From: Saururus chinensis
Taxonomy: Eukaryota > Streptophyta > Magnoliopsida > Piperales > Saururaceae
Length of the DNA: 64,000 nt
Direction of reading: 5' to 3'
Assembly: GCA_035235625.1 (NCBI GenBank)
Contig: CP141146.1
Span: forward strand, 40,097,709-40,161,708
Positions 48,403-59,290 of the stretch are shown piece after piece (the first letter of the stretch is position 1; each line of letters opens with the position of its first letter). The translations under genes and the position numbers were made by a program. Under the pieces are notes generated by a model. That model was given only the letters and a program-made list of their open reading frames with translations. It made no database searches and was not told the DNA's origin.

Positions 48403-51400
48403 ATGGACCCTCTGACGGCGGTGAGGGAGTATGCGACGAGAGGGGAGCTCGATCGGATCGAGCGGATGGGGGACGATTTCCGTTTTGGCTCCGACTACAG
48501 CTTTCCCTGCGCGGCCGAGACAGCCTTCCGGTCCAAGCAGGGCAACCTCTACACGCTGGAGGCCATCCTCTTCTTCGTCCGCAACCACCACCTCAAGCAC
48601 ACGGACTACCTTCAGTCCGCCCGTGCCCACCGTATCCCCCCTGTCACTCTCCCCGACCGCAAGCCCCTCCTCGACTACCTCCTAGGCCGCATTTCCTCCT
48701 CCGACTCCATCGAACCCACCTCCGCTCCCTTCCTCCTCTCTACCTCCGCCGCCAGGCCCCCATCCTCCTTCGATTTCCTTGCGGTCCCCGGCCCCAATGA
48801 CGACCTCCAGTTTCATTCCACCACCAGCCACCACACGGACGGCTTCAATATTGCCGGCCGTACTTCTCCCCAACCACCGCCGCCACCGCCGCAGCAACAA
48901 CAACAGCATCGTCCGCATCTGCAGCAGCATCCCCCTTCTCAGCCTCCTCCGCCGCCTCAGCAGCTTGACTATGCCTCCATGATTAGGTCTCTGGAGCGGC
49001 CTCTCAAGGACAGAGAAGCCCTTCTCGAGTGCCGCCACCGCAACTTCCATGAGATTCTCGTCGCCTCCACCCGCCGCGAGGAGGAGCGTCACCGCCTCGA
49101 ATCCCATCAGCGCAAAGATGGCCTCGTCGCTAAGAGTCGTCTCCTTGCTGGGTCCGACCTTCACCTTACCTCGGATGACCACCACCACCATCACCACCTC
49201 GGCCTCGATCCGGCTGCTAAGCCCAAGATGCACCTCAAGGGCAGCAAAATCGGGGAAGGGGTGCCCATCATCCTCGTCCCAAGCGCCTTCCAGACTTTAA
49301 TCACTATCTACAATGTCAAGGAATTTTTAGAGGATGGGGTGTTCGTGCCCACCGATGTGAAGGTGAAGCAGATGAAGCCCGGGTCCACCAAGCCCGACTG
49401 CGTTACTGTCCAGAAGAAGTTTAGCAGGGACCGGGTGGTGGCCGCATACGAGGTCAGGGATAAGCCCTCCGCCCTCAAGGCCGAGGATTGGGACAGGGTC
49501 GTCGCTGTCTTCGTGTTGGGTAAAGAGTGGCAGTTCAAAGACTGGCCCTTTAAGGATCATGTGGAGATCTTCAATAAGAGTGAGTATTGAATAATGCCTA
49601 TTTCGCAAAGCCTTTCACTTAGTAATCTTATTCTGGTCTTCAATCTTTTGGTCTCTTTGAAGTACAACTATGTTTCCTAAAAATAAAATGCGCCACAAAT
49701 GGTTGTGAATTGACCAACTTGTTCACTGAAAGTTCTTATAAAAAGAGACTGGTTTTCTTAATGGTTTAGTGGAGAGTGCTGCTTCCCTAGAATTTTATGT
49801 CGAACAGGGTCCCCTCAAAATGCAGTTTTTCTTTTGATCGTAAGAGCAAGGATGAGTCTATTCAGCGCCCGCCCTATTTTTGTACGGAGAAACTAGCCAG
49901 CTGCAGCTCCCTGGACGTCAGATCGTGGCTCGGCCAGGGAGCTGTAGAGCTGCAGCTCTGGTTTGATTTCCTCTTGTACTATGAATCAAACAGTGAATGC
50001 CCACTGTTGCATTGCTCATAAAGGAACGGTAGCGAAAGGAGAAGACAGGGCGTGGATGAAGATGGCGGCTGTGGAGGATGACAAGTAGGATGGGCGTGGT
50101 GGATGAGGAGGGGGTCGTGGTGGAGGAAGAGGAGGAGGAAGAGGAGGGACAGGGTGTGAAGGAGAAGAATGGTCGTTGTAGGCCTAAGGAAGAAGGGTTT
50201 CAACGAGCATGCTCAAAAAGAACTTTTGTAGGTGGGTGCTACCAGTGAATTAAACATTGAAACCCTTCTTCCTTAGGCCTAGAATGATCCTTCCTTTCCT
50301 CCCCACCCTGCCCCTCCTCTTCCTCTTCCTCCACCACGACCCCCTCCTCATCCACCATGCCTATCCTACTTGTCATTCTCCACAGCTGTCCTCTTTCTCT
50401 GCCACGCCCTCACTTCTCCTTTCACTACCGTTCGTCTATGAGCAATGCGACAGTGAGCGTTCAGTGTTTGATTCACAGTTCTTACTGTGATTCAGACTGT
50501 GGGTATCAACTGTATGTTTACGAAATACGTGATGGTGGACTGATGAACTGTAAGAACCATAAATCTACTTATGTGAGACTCACAGTGAGAAAGGACAGTG
50601 CATTCCCAAGTACAGCAAAGGCAGAGGCGGGAGGGTAGGGCATTGCAGTATCTATGCATTGGGAGGCAGAGGTGAGAGGGCAGGGCATCGTGGTGTCCAT
50701 GCATGGGGAGGCAGAGGTGGGAGGATACGGCATTGCGGTGTCCATGTGTAGGGAGGCAGGGGCTGGAGGGTAGGGTGCTGGGAGATGGAATGTGCCCACG
50801 GTGTGGGTTGCGTGCCAGAAAATGGAAGGCATCCACTGCATGGAGGAGGTAGGGTGTCCGGAGAGGGAGACTTGGAACTTTTGGTGATGAGAGAGTTATG
50901 ACTTTTGGTGAGAGGGAAGGGAATCACTCAACGCTTTTATAAGTTTTTTGGGTTATACTGAGTAGTGGGTGATTCTGAGTTAATTCAGGGTGTTGAACAA
51001 GTTTATTTTTAAGACCTGACATCAGCTGTATAAGCAGATGTGATCTTATTTGAGAAAGAAAACCTCCTTTACCATCTGCAATTCATATCAGTGTTTGTCA
51101 TATATCTCCTTTTCCCTACTTCCACACTTTTTTCCATACTTGTAAGATGTAGCTAACTTTTGGTGGACAGACATATTTGGGGACACTATTGTTCTTCTTA
51201 ATCTTAGTAAAAGTAATATCTGCTTGCATTTTTTTGTAGTTATTGGGTTCTACATGCGATTTGAAGACGACAGCGTGGAATCTGCAAAAACTGTTAAACA
51301 GTGGAATGTTAAGATCATCTCAGTGAGTATATATTATGCCAAAATCGTTTCTCATCCTTCTTTTATATCTTCAGGCCACTGGCTGTGCATTATCTATGCC

Positions 51401-52261
51401 CACTTCTAATTGCATGAAATAGGTGACCAGATTGCCACATTCTTTGTGCCCAATTAATGGCTGACTTAGGCAGTCTGTTTGGTTAACTTTTGCTAAGCAT
51501 GATAGTTTTGGGGTTCTGTGATGGAACATTGTTGCTTGCAAACTTATGACTTCTCACGTTTCCTCCTTTATTTACATGCGTTTGTTTATTTACGAAAAGA
51601 AGATTTCAAAATCTTTATACCCCTTTTTGGAAGGGAGATAAGAAAGCCTTCTTGTTATGTTACTTTCCAGAAACAAGATTCTTACTTCCGGCACTGCAGA
51701 TGGAATGCACTCTTGGGTAAAATTCTTATAAAATCTAAGATTTGCATGTGCAAATTAATTGAGCCAAATGTGGAACCTTGAAGTCAATGGGTAGCTTCAG
51801 GTAAGAAATAAGAATCAGTCTTGGAAATTTGACTCCTTAATTTGCTTACATTGTGAACTTGCTGGAAATTTCCGGACAAGCAAAATGATTAGATTAGTGT
51901 TGACAAAACCTTCAAAGAGCTGAAATCACCGGGTGAATGTAACCAACTATAGAAAAAGTAATGGAAAGGTGAATTAGAAAAGTTGCGAAAGAAAAAACAC
52001 AGTTAGTTCATGGTGATTTGTTTGATCGGTCAGTCACTTCTTGGTGTTAAAAGAAAGAACACAGTTACTTCGTGTCCTTTTTATGATATATTTATGAGGT
52101 TTTGGTCTCTTCTAAAAACCAGTCAAATTAATCATTCATTAGCAACATGATTTGGCATATTTTTGCAGATAAGCAAGAACAAAAGGCATCAGGATAGGGC
52201 TGCAGCTCTTGAGGTATGGGACAGACTAGAAGAATTCATGCGTTCAAGGTCGCATACTTGA
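48403..52261 (+). CDS. CDC73: CDC73/parafibromin homologue, Paf1 complex subunit, 3 exons
   Basis: Exons are 48403-49579, 51240-51322 and 52169-52261 (GT..AG introns of 1,660 and 846 bp), giving 450 residues. The ATG context AGGAAGATGGACCC is good and the N terminus MDPLTAVREYATRGELDRIE is family-typical. Order: CDC73 N-terminal domain (about 1-120, with SFPCAAETAFRSKQGNLYTL), a low-complexity linker with proline and glutamine runs (about 150-190) and a histidine run near 265, then the Ras-like C-terminal domain (GVPIILVPSAFQTLITIYNV onward, about 285-445, ending FMRSRSHT). The Paf1 complex travels with RNA polymerase II and promotes H2B ubiquitination and H3K4/K36 methylation; in plants it supports FLC-type repressors and flowering control. 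Intron 1 contains a long inverted repeat. Confidence 0.95.
49982..50476. repeat. Long inverted repeat (hairpin) in CDC73 intron 1
   Basis: The left arm 49982-50203 and right arm 50254-50476 are inverted copies of about 220 bp, with a loop of about 50 bp. Matching ends are GAATCAAACA..GCATTGCTCAT outside and GCCTAAGGAAGAAGGGTTTC inside; I estimate 85 % or more identity with small indels. Each arm can be read as a homologous open frame (MKPFFLRP..), which only reflects the symmetry. As part of the primary transcript it would fold into long double-stranded RNA. It may be a foldback transposon or a young small-RNA locus. Confidence 0.85.
50620..50780. repeat. 45-bp tandem repeat in CDC73 intron 1
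   Basis: Units start at 50620, 50665, 50710 and 50755 with GGCAGAGG(C/T)GGGAGG and end in TCCATGCATGGGGA-like text. About 3.6 copies, moderately diverged. Confidence 0.85.
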
Positions 52262-52833
52262 AGGCTACCAAGACAAGGGGACGTCTATACTTTTTTTCTT
52301 TTAAATTCGATTGTGTCAAATAGTGTGCATTATTCTGTTTCTTATGAAGTTCATACAGCTTTTTGTACCAAAATTACAAAAGTGAGCAACTATATTAAAG
52401 TTTCATTTTGTTCTGGAGGAAATACGGCATTTTCTTTACGAGGTTTTGATAGCGCAACTGATGTGAGGTTCCTTCTTGGCGGCTATCCAGTTTTGAGGAA
52501 ACCGTATCAAATATTGAACCATTTAGGCGCCACAGACCAGCACATCAATGGGTTCAACCTGGTTTGTATCTTCTCATCTCCTTCTGGTTTCACCCCAAAT
52601 ATCAGATGGCTCCTATATCTTAGCCTACTTTTCTCTACTGGAACCTGGCACCAGAAGAGAAAGACACAACGCCCGGGTAATATATTTGCTTTCCTTAGGT
52701 AATAAGAAGTAATGATTACCGAATAGTGCTTGAAAGCATGGAGAAAGAAAAGGCAAATCCCTCAACATATATTTCCTTGATTAGTGAGCAAATAAAAAGA
52801 TTGTGAAGGATTAAGGGATGGAAACATCGGCAT
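52262..52833. other. 3' UTR and downstream flank of CDC73
   Basis: A 129-residue open frame at 52313-52702 has no recognisable domain and lies in the expected 3' UTR; I treat the whole stretch as untranslated or flanking DNA. Confidence 0.5.
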
Positions 52834-53092
52834 TAGTGATGCTGTCGGGTCGGGTAAACCCGACCCGTTTGATCCGAATAGAATAAAAAAAAATATTTTT
52901 AATAAATTTTAAATTTTTTTTAAAATAATATTAAAAAATATATAAATTTTATATTTATATTTATATTTGGGTTGAATTACTTAAAACTTGAACCCGACCC
53001 GAATAAGCTATTTGGGTTATTTTTAAAAACCAAACCCGACTCATTAGGGTGAGGTCGGGTTTACTATTTACCCGACCAAAGTGGCATCCCTA
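52834..53092. mobile_element. hAT-type MITE with GTCGGGTAAACCCGACCC ends
   Basis: 259 bp flanked by the perfect 8-bp duplication ATCGGCAT (52826-52833 and 53093-53100), the hAT target-site length. Terminal repeats TAGTGATG / CATCCCTA continue into complementary CGGGTCGGGTAAACCCGACC-like blocks on both sides, so most of the element folds back. The middle is AT-rich. No coding capacity. Confidence 0.9.
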
Positions 53093-53320
53093 ATCGGCAT
53101 GGCTCCAAACCCTTTTATCTCCCATTATTATAATTTTAGAATTATAAAAGTAATTAATATTTTTATAATTATTTATAGAAATACTTAATTATAAAATATA
53201 ATTAAAAATTTTAATTTTATAATTGTAAAATTATAATGTCATAATTAATATAGTTATTATCTTATATTATATAATTAAAATATTTTCATAGTTAATTATA
53301 AAATATTAACCATAAAAATA

Positions 53321-53406
<86 letters not shown>

Positions 53407-54700
53407 TACTTAATATATTTATAATTAATTAATTATATAAATGCTCAAAGGCGGCAATGGCCAAGGAGGAAGCGGGGCCATGCCAAAGCAAGACTAACAA
53501 GTTATTGCCGGAGATGAAGGGGAGCAGTTATGGACGAGGGAAGAAAATTTTATAACCCTACAACCAAGCAAGGTAAAAAGATTCAAGCTTCTCATGAAGT
53601 GTCTCATTGCTCTTTCTCTTAATCCTTCTCTTAAACAACATACATCCATTAGAATTTTTTTGTTAGTATATAATAACGATAGAGCAATCAATAAGCCCAA
53701 CAAAAGGTAAAAGAATTAAATGCCCTGACAACTCTTCCATACTCCTCAGAACTTGATACTTATTTCACTTTAAATTTTCAAACAAATGCTATCTGTCACC
53801 CCACCTCTCTTCTCCATTTTGTAGAAGGCAAGACGGACTTGGCCATAACCATCTAGCAAGATGGGCCACTGGCGGCCTAGTCTTGGCCGCAGTCCATCAA
53901 CACTAAAAAAAAAACCTGAACTTAGTTAGGGATGGGTCAACCTTAGGGATAATGTTGTCATTTTTTAATGTTAATGACAAATTAATAAATAAAAAAAGTA
54001 TTTGAAAAACTGACTTTTGAAGTAGGGGTTTATTGAGCTTCAAGTCGTTGTCTGGTCAGGAAAAGGAATAACCTTGTTAAAATGGGTTCAGTGGGTAGAT
54101 TCCTCCATAATTATATAAGAACAATGAAAATCCTTCTGTAAAGAGCAAGGAACAAAATTCATAGTAGGTTATCCATGTAATGTGAGGACAAAATAGTTAC
54201 TTTACTAGATTGTCGGTATGGAATAGCGGCTTTAATTTGGTTAGTTGTCCATCGTGTTTTAAACGTGGGCCTCACATATCAATGGTTTTGGATGAGCCTA
54301 TAAATTGATCTTGTAACAAAGTGGATGTAGCTTCAATTCAAAATCATTTTAAAACGTCATATTTTATAAAGAATGATTTAGTTTTTTTAGTTTGATCATC
54401 GAATAAGCATCGTGCTATTAGTTTAAGGATAAAAATAAATATTATTTTATCAAAATTAAAGAGGATGTCTAGCTAGCACGCCATCAATTCACCAGCCAAT
54501 AATGTAGCTTACAACAATGGCTAGATTTTTCCAAAAAAGGAATAAATATTATTATATATTTTTTAAATAAATTAATTAAATAAAACTATTCATGAGAGAC
54601 ATTCTTGTTAGTTTAACATCCAGAAAAACAAAAGGACGTTATGGCTAAATAAATTGACTAGTTTGAGTCTTGCGAAGTGATAAACGTTGGCGTGTAAGGA
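53093..54700. other. AT-rich intergenic DNA with (AT)n microsatellite
   Basis: A pure (AT)41 tract lies at 53323-53404, embedded in ATTATAATT-type sequence. The remainder shows no gene or element that I can support. Confidence 0.55.
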
Positions 54701-54806
54701 CTCCCTCTACCCTAAATTAATAGCTAATTTAATTTTTCTTAAAATGAACTAAAATTAGTTTATTTTAAAAAAATAAATGTAGCTATTTAATGTAGGATAG
54801 AGGAAG
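54701..54806. mobile_element. Short Stowaway-like MITE
   Basis: Ends CTCCCTCTACCCTAAATTAA and TTAATGTAGGATAGAGGAAG are inverted repeats of the Stowaway type, with ATAGCTAATTT / AAATGTAGCTAT inside. TA follows the right end; the left TA is not preserved. Confidence 0.75.
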
Positions 54807-54846
54807 TATTTTTTTCTTTACTGGGTGCTGCAAAGAAGACCATGTT

Positions 54847-55610
54847 AAAAGGGGTAATTGTTATAAGTGTGTGTGGGTGAATCCCATATGATTTATATGG
54901 GTTAAGTCCATATTATTTATGTGGGTCAAGCCGATATGGGTAGAGAGCCCAAACCCACTTTATAGTGAATGAGAATCATACATGTGAATTTGTTGAAGGA
55001 GTGAATAGTCTCACATCGCTTAGAGAAAGGTGATGGTATTGGTATATAAGGCACAAGTTTAACTTTTCAAGTTAGGCACTTAGGCCACTTTACTTTTGAG
55101 GGGGAGTTACATGTTGGACCCATGCACCTAGGTGGGCTAACCAACATGTGTGCTGCTGCCGCCGTTCGTCCGGCTGGGTCGGGTCAGGTTGGGTAAACAG
55201 GATAATTATTTTTGGGATAATATAATTAAAAGAGGTAACTATTAGAAGTAGGCATAATATATAAATGGGTTAAGCACATAGATTTATAAGGGTTAAACCC
55301 ATATTATTTATGTGGGTTAAGCCCATATGGGTAGAGAGCCCAAACCCACTTTATAGTGAATGAGAATCATACACGTGAATTGGTTGAAGGAGTGAATCGT
55401 CTCACATTGCCTAGAGAAAGGTGATGATGTTTGTTATAAGGCACAAGTTTTGCCTTCCAAGTTAGGCCATCGGCCCACCCTACTTTTGTGGGGTAGTTAT
55501 ATGTTAGACACATGCATCTAGGTGGGCTTACCTACGCACGCGTGCACTGTTGCCGCCTTTCGTCCGTCCTTTTGGGTGGGCCGGGTTGGGTTAAGAAGAT
55601 AATTATTTTT
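54847..55610 (+). repeat. Tandemly duplicated copia LTR promoter segment (about 385 bp, two copies)
   Basis: 54847-55227 and 55228-55610 are direct repeats: both contain GGGTAGAGAGCCCAAACCCA, CTTTATAGTGAATGAGAATC, TCTCACAT(C/T)GC and ATAAGGCACAAGTTT. The first copy has TATATAAG at about 55043; the second is degraded to GTTATAAG. Each ends with a GGG(G)TAGTTA-type run followed by a TGTTGGACCCATGC-like start, as at a polypurine tract and LTR junction. They precede a copia gag remnant. Confidence 0.75.
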
Positions 55611-56689
55611 TGGTTGGGCCGCTGACCCGTGCTAGGCGCGGGTCTATACTGACTCGCACTCGAATGCGGGTTTGCACTTATCCACGTCTTGACCCGGTTT
55701 GGGTTATTCTAGGCCATAAATTTTTTTTTTATATATCGATGTGATTGCATGTGGATGTATTTTAATTATCATTTAAAGACTTTATTAATATAATGGGCCG
55801 GCCAAGGGATTAAATTGCAATCGTATGTTTTATCAATTTTTTTTTAAATTATTGAGTGCACCACTTATGTAATTTTGTGAGAGAGTGTACATTATACATA
55901 TTATAATTGACACCAGAATTGAAGGATCACATATGGAGGCGAATGCAATCATAAGGAATTAATGTATATTTTTTTAATTTTAGGGGCCTTAGTGCTTCCA
56001 ACTTGTATATATTGTTTAATATATATATATTTTAAAAGGACAATACATGGATGTGGAACCCCTGGCTGAGTCCCAAAAGCCTAATGACAAAATTGATAAA
56101 AAGGCCCTTGTCAATTTTGTGTATGGATATTTTTAATTGTTTGATAATTAATTGCATTCATTTTGTTATATGAAACGATGATAAACACAACTTTAGTTCC
56201 CACATCCGTTGAGATGACTTAGGAGTGGCTAAAGTATTCTAAATTATTTTCAACATATGAATCATAGAATGCTACTATGGGGTGCATAGATTCACATACA
56301 TAAAACTTGTACTGTTACCAAAATTTAATTATGTGACATCGATTATCATCTAGTCCGAAAGGGAGGTGGTAGTTAGCGTCACATAATCAGGATAGGGTGG
56401 AAGGTTATACATTGTCACATGGGTGAATCTCTAGGCCCACAGGTGTGGGATTTTCCTATAATGTTTTATGTATAACCCACTAGCCTTATTATGAAACAAA
56501 ATGAACATTTGTTTTTATAAAGTTTAGTAATTTTGGTGTAGATTGCAACCTTTTCCCAAAAGGAGGTTCAAAATTTTACTATTTGATTTTAGCATTGGCT
56601 ATTTCATACTTAAGTGTTTGTTTCTTGCCCTTATTAATTGTTTGCTTGTATTTATTCTTTGATTGCAGCTTATCTGTCTTTTATTTTTA
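55611..56689. other. Noncoding leader of the copia remnant
   Basis: AT-rich stretch between the duplicated promoter segment and gag, probably the remaining LTR and untranslated leader. No gene is visible and no clear primer binding site was found. Confidence 0.35.
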
Positions 56690-57432
56690 ACCATAATCAA
56701 CACCTTCCATTATTGTCTAGGGACAATTTTTCGGACTGGATGAAAAAGGTTTCTTTTACTATTAAGGTGCATGGACTTGGATTTTGCATTTTGTATTGAT
56801 GTACCCACCATTCATATGGGAAAAAGTATGCCAAGTGAGGTAGCATCTTTCTAAAAGTGAGAGTGGTCTAACTACTTAAGTATGATACTCATGAAATCTC
56901 ACATAAATAAAAGAATTAGGGGGTCCATCCCAAAATCTGCTACAATTCTAGAACTTTTGAAAGCTATTGAAACTCAATTCAAGAGTTTTGATAAAGGCTT
57001 GGCCAACCCCTTAATGTCCAAATTATCATTGATGAGGCTAACAGATGACAAAGGGGTAAGAGAGCTAATTAGGAATATCATGCAGATCCTAATTAGCTGA
57101 GCAACATAAAAATAAAGATCGATGACACCTTTTTGGTCCACTTTATTCTGAACTCCCTACCTTCACAATATTGGCCATTCAAGATTTCTTATAACACACA
57201 TAACACTCAATGACCAGTCAATGATCTTTTGAGTATGTGTTCAAGAAGAAGGAAGACTTAAGCAAGAGAAGCTAGAAAATGCCTATCTAGTTTCTCATAA
57301 AGGACAAAAGAAGGGAAATCATAGTGCTCCAAAGAAGAAAGCTGGTAAAGGTGTACCAATGAAGTCTACTGACATCACCAAAGAAACTAAATGCTTTTTC
57401 TGCTAGAAAAAATGACACATAAAAAAGGTTCT

Positions 57433-58816
57433 GGCAGTTTCTATAGGAACCAAACTGAACTGAATTATAGAACCGAAATACAGGAATTGAATCGAACCAA
57501 AATACATAACTGAGGCGTTAGAACAGAACCGAACTGACATAAGAACCAAAACTGAACCGAACTGATATAAGAACCAAATATTTTAATTATATTACTTTAA
57601 TTAATCAAAATTGGATCAAAATAGTTCAAAAAATTGATACATCTTCACAACCATGAGTTGTTTTCCCCCATTCAATTCCAACCATGTCTCCAACTTGTGT
57701 AGCAGGCCACATCTTCTTCATGTTAGACACTCGCAAACACAAATAGGCGTTGTAGCGAAGGGATAGAGCAGATTGTCACCGTCATCTTCTTCTTCTGAGG
57801 CAGAGGAGGATGGTGTTCAAGGGGAGGTTTTTTTGTCCAAGAAGGCAGATTCTTCTAGCACTCGATTCCCTCAACAGATTCGACAAGAAGTTCAAAACGT
57901 TAAGTAGATAATTCACTAAAAAATCCAAAAATTAGCTAAAAAATTATAACGATAGCCTCCAAACAACCAAAAATACAGATCAACTATTTAAAATAGTAGA
58001 ATTTAAATAATCACAGATAAAAAACTCTCGTTGCACTAGACCAATATCACTGAGGGAAAAAATATAACATCGGATTCAATCAAGCCTTGTTTCCATAATT
58101 GAATCTTTATCATCTAGATGTAAAAAATAGACGAAACACCTACCTAAAGCCAAAATAAACCAGCTTTCAAGATCAAGATTCACAGAAGTCAGAGCAATAA
58201 TGTTAAAATCCTACACAACATCAGAATCACATTAGAAATCTTATTGAGAATCAAAATTTCAGCGATCCTTTCAGATCCCCCACTAGTGAAAAGATAAGCC
58301 ATCTAAGAAACAATAAAGGATGGAAAAAGAAGACAAACTTTGTTGACCTGGAACATGACACCAGTTATCCCAAAGATGACAGCGATGAAGCTGCTAGAGT
58401 AGTCAACCAGGAGATCCTGCGGGGAAGTATGGCCTCACCATTGAGGGCTTAGGAGGGGATGATCAGCCTTCGCCGTACTTGAAAGATACACCACCGAGGT
58501 TAATATCGGAGAGGAGATTAAGGGCCAGAGGGAGGGAGACAAAGGTCAAGAGGGGAGGGAGATGAAGGGCCTTCGTCAGTTGGGAGTGGGAGAGTGAGAT
58601 TTAGGGTTGGGAATGGGTGAAAGTGAGTATGAAATAGGGTTTTATATATGGGTAAATATTTCAGTTTGGTTTGGTTTCGGTTTTGGTTTATTTTTTTTAA
58701 AAACCAAACAGAACCGAAATTCATTCGGTTTTTTTCTTTAGAACCGAACCGGAAGCGCTAAATTTCGGTTCGGTTTTACCCTGTTCGGTTCGGTTCCGGT
58801 TTTTTGGTGCAACCCT
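57433..58816. mobile_element. hAT-like element carrying a captured gene fragment (Pack-type)
   Basis: 1.38 kb flanked by AGGTTCT (57426-57432 and 58817-58823). The right end GGTGCAACCCT is typical of hAT. Both ends are lined with GAACCGAAC/GTTCGGTTC motifs like those of the 5543-5990 element, so both probably belong to one family. The left terminus is degraded. The middle (about 57640-58690) is unlike the ends and includes a host-gene-like segment on the minus strand. Confidence 0.7.
58340..58690 (-). pseudogene. Captured 5' part of an Asterix (UPF0139/WDR83OS) gene
   Basis: On the minus strand the segment runs from a TATA-like TATATAAAACC (about 58645) and an AACCCTAAATCTC leader to a coding exon reading QDLLVDYSSSFIAVIFG then ITGVMFQVNK, directly followed by GTTTGT as a splice donor. 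This resembles the conserved Asterix core (family text around PQDLPVDYSGFIAVIFG, from memory of the family). Asterix is a small ER membrane protein of the PAT complex. The frame before it is shifted (MVRPYFP). Intron-like DNA follows. It is a genomic, unspliced capture and cannot make a full protein. Confidence 0.5.
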
Positions 58817-59290
58817 AGGTTCTACAATCCATTTTTCTACTGTTATGCAAGGGTTTCTCAAACTAAGGAAACCAAATGATGGGGAACACAACATCTATTC
58901 ATGAAATAAGATTTGCTCAAAGGTTGAAGGTGTGGGAACATATCGCCTTGTTCTTTGTACAGGATACACCTTAGATTTAGAGATAAATTTTTATATTTTT
59001 AGTTTTTTAAAGAAATTAGTTTATGTATCAAGACTAGTGCCCCATGACTTTAATTTTTAATTTATGAATTTCCTCATTTCTTATTATTAAAGGTTCTAGC
59101 TCATTGATAGATGGATGACATTGTCTCTCTTTGCATGTTTCCTTTGAATAATCTATGATGTCTGTGTAAGAAAGTGTTAAAGTTAATTAATCAACTTTGC
59201 ATCCTTCCTTGCCCTAATTGCAAAGGCCTTCTACTTGTAACACATTTGCACCATAAGGATACTAAGTGTTTGAATATACCCAGGGCTGAA

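Larger units (their letters stand above)
56690..59290 (+). pseudogene. Ty1/copia gag and pre-integrase remnant, split by a hAT-like element
   Basis: Conceptual translation with frameshifts gives gag text: SRDNFSDWMKKVSFTIKVHG (56720), then a UBN2-type region ending LVHFILNSLPSQYWPFKISY (about 57140-57200), and a knuckle CFFC..HIKK near 57395 where the hAT-like element enters. After 58817 it continues with EGVGTYRLVLCTGYTLDLEI and LVYVSRLVPHDF (about 58920-59050), the protease-to-integrase link of copia pol. Stops are frequent. The distal pol is not found. Confidence 0.7.

Noticed and set aside
48267..49300. Several long alternative frames over CDC73 exon 1
   Set aside because: They arise from GC-rich coding DNA in other frames; the CDC73 frame is clearly the real one.
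49895..49957. Short CAGCTCCCTGG/CCAGGGAGCTG hairpin as a known microRNA
   Set aside because: The arm does not match any mature plant microRNA that I recognise; mentioned only as part of the intron hairpin finding.
52313..52702. 129-residue frame after CDC73
   Set aside because: No domain, no intron support, and it lies in the expected 3' UTR.
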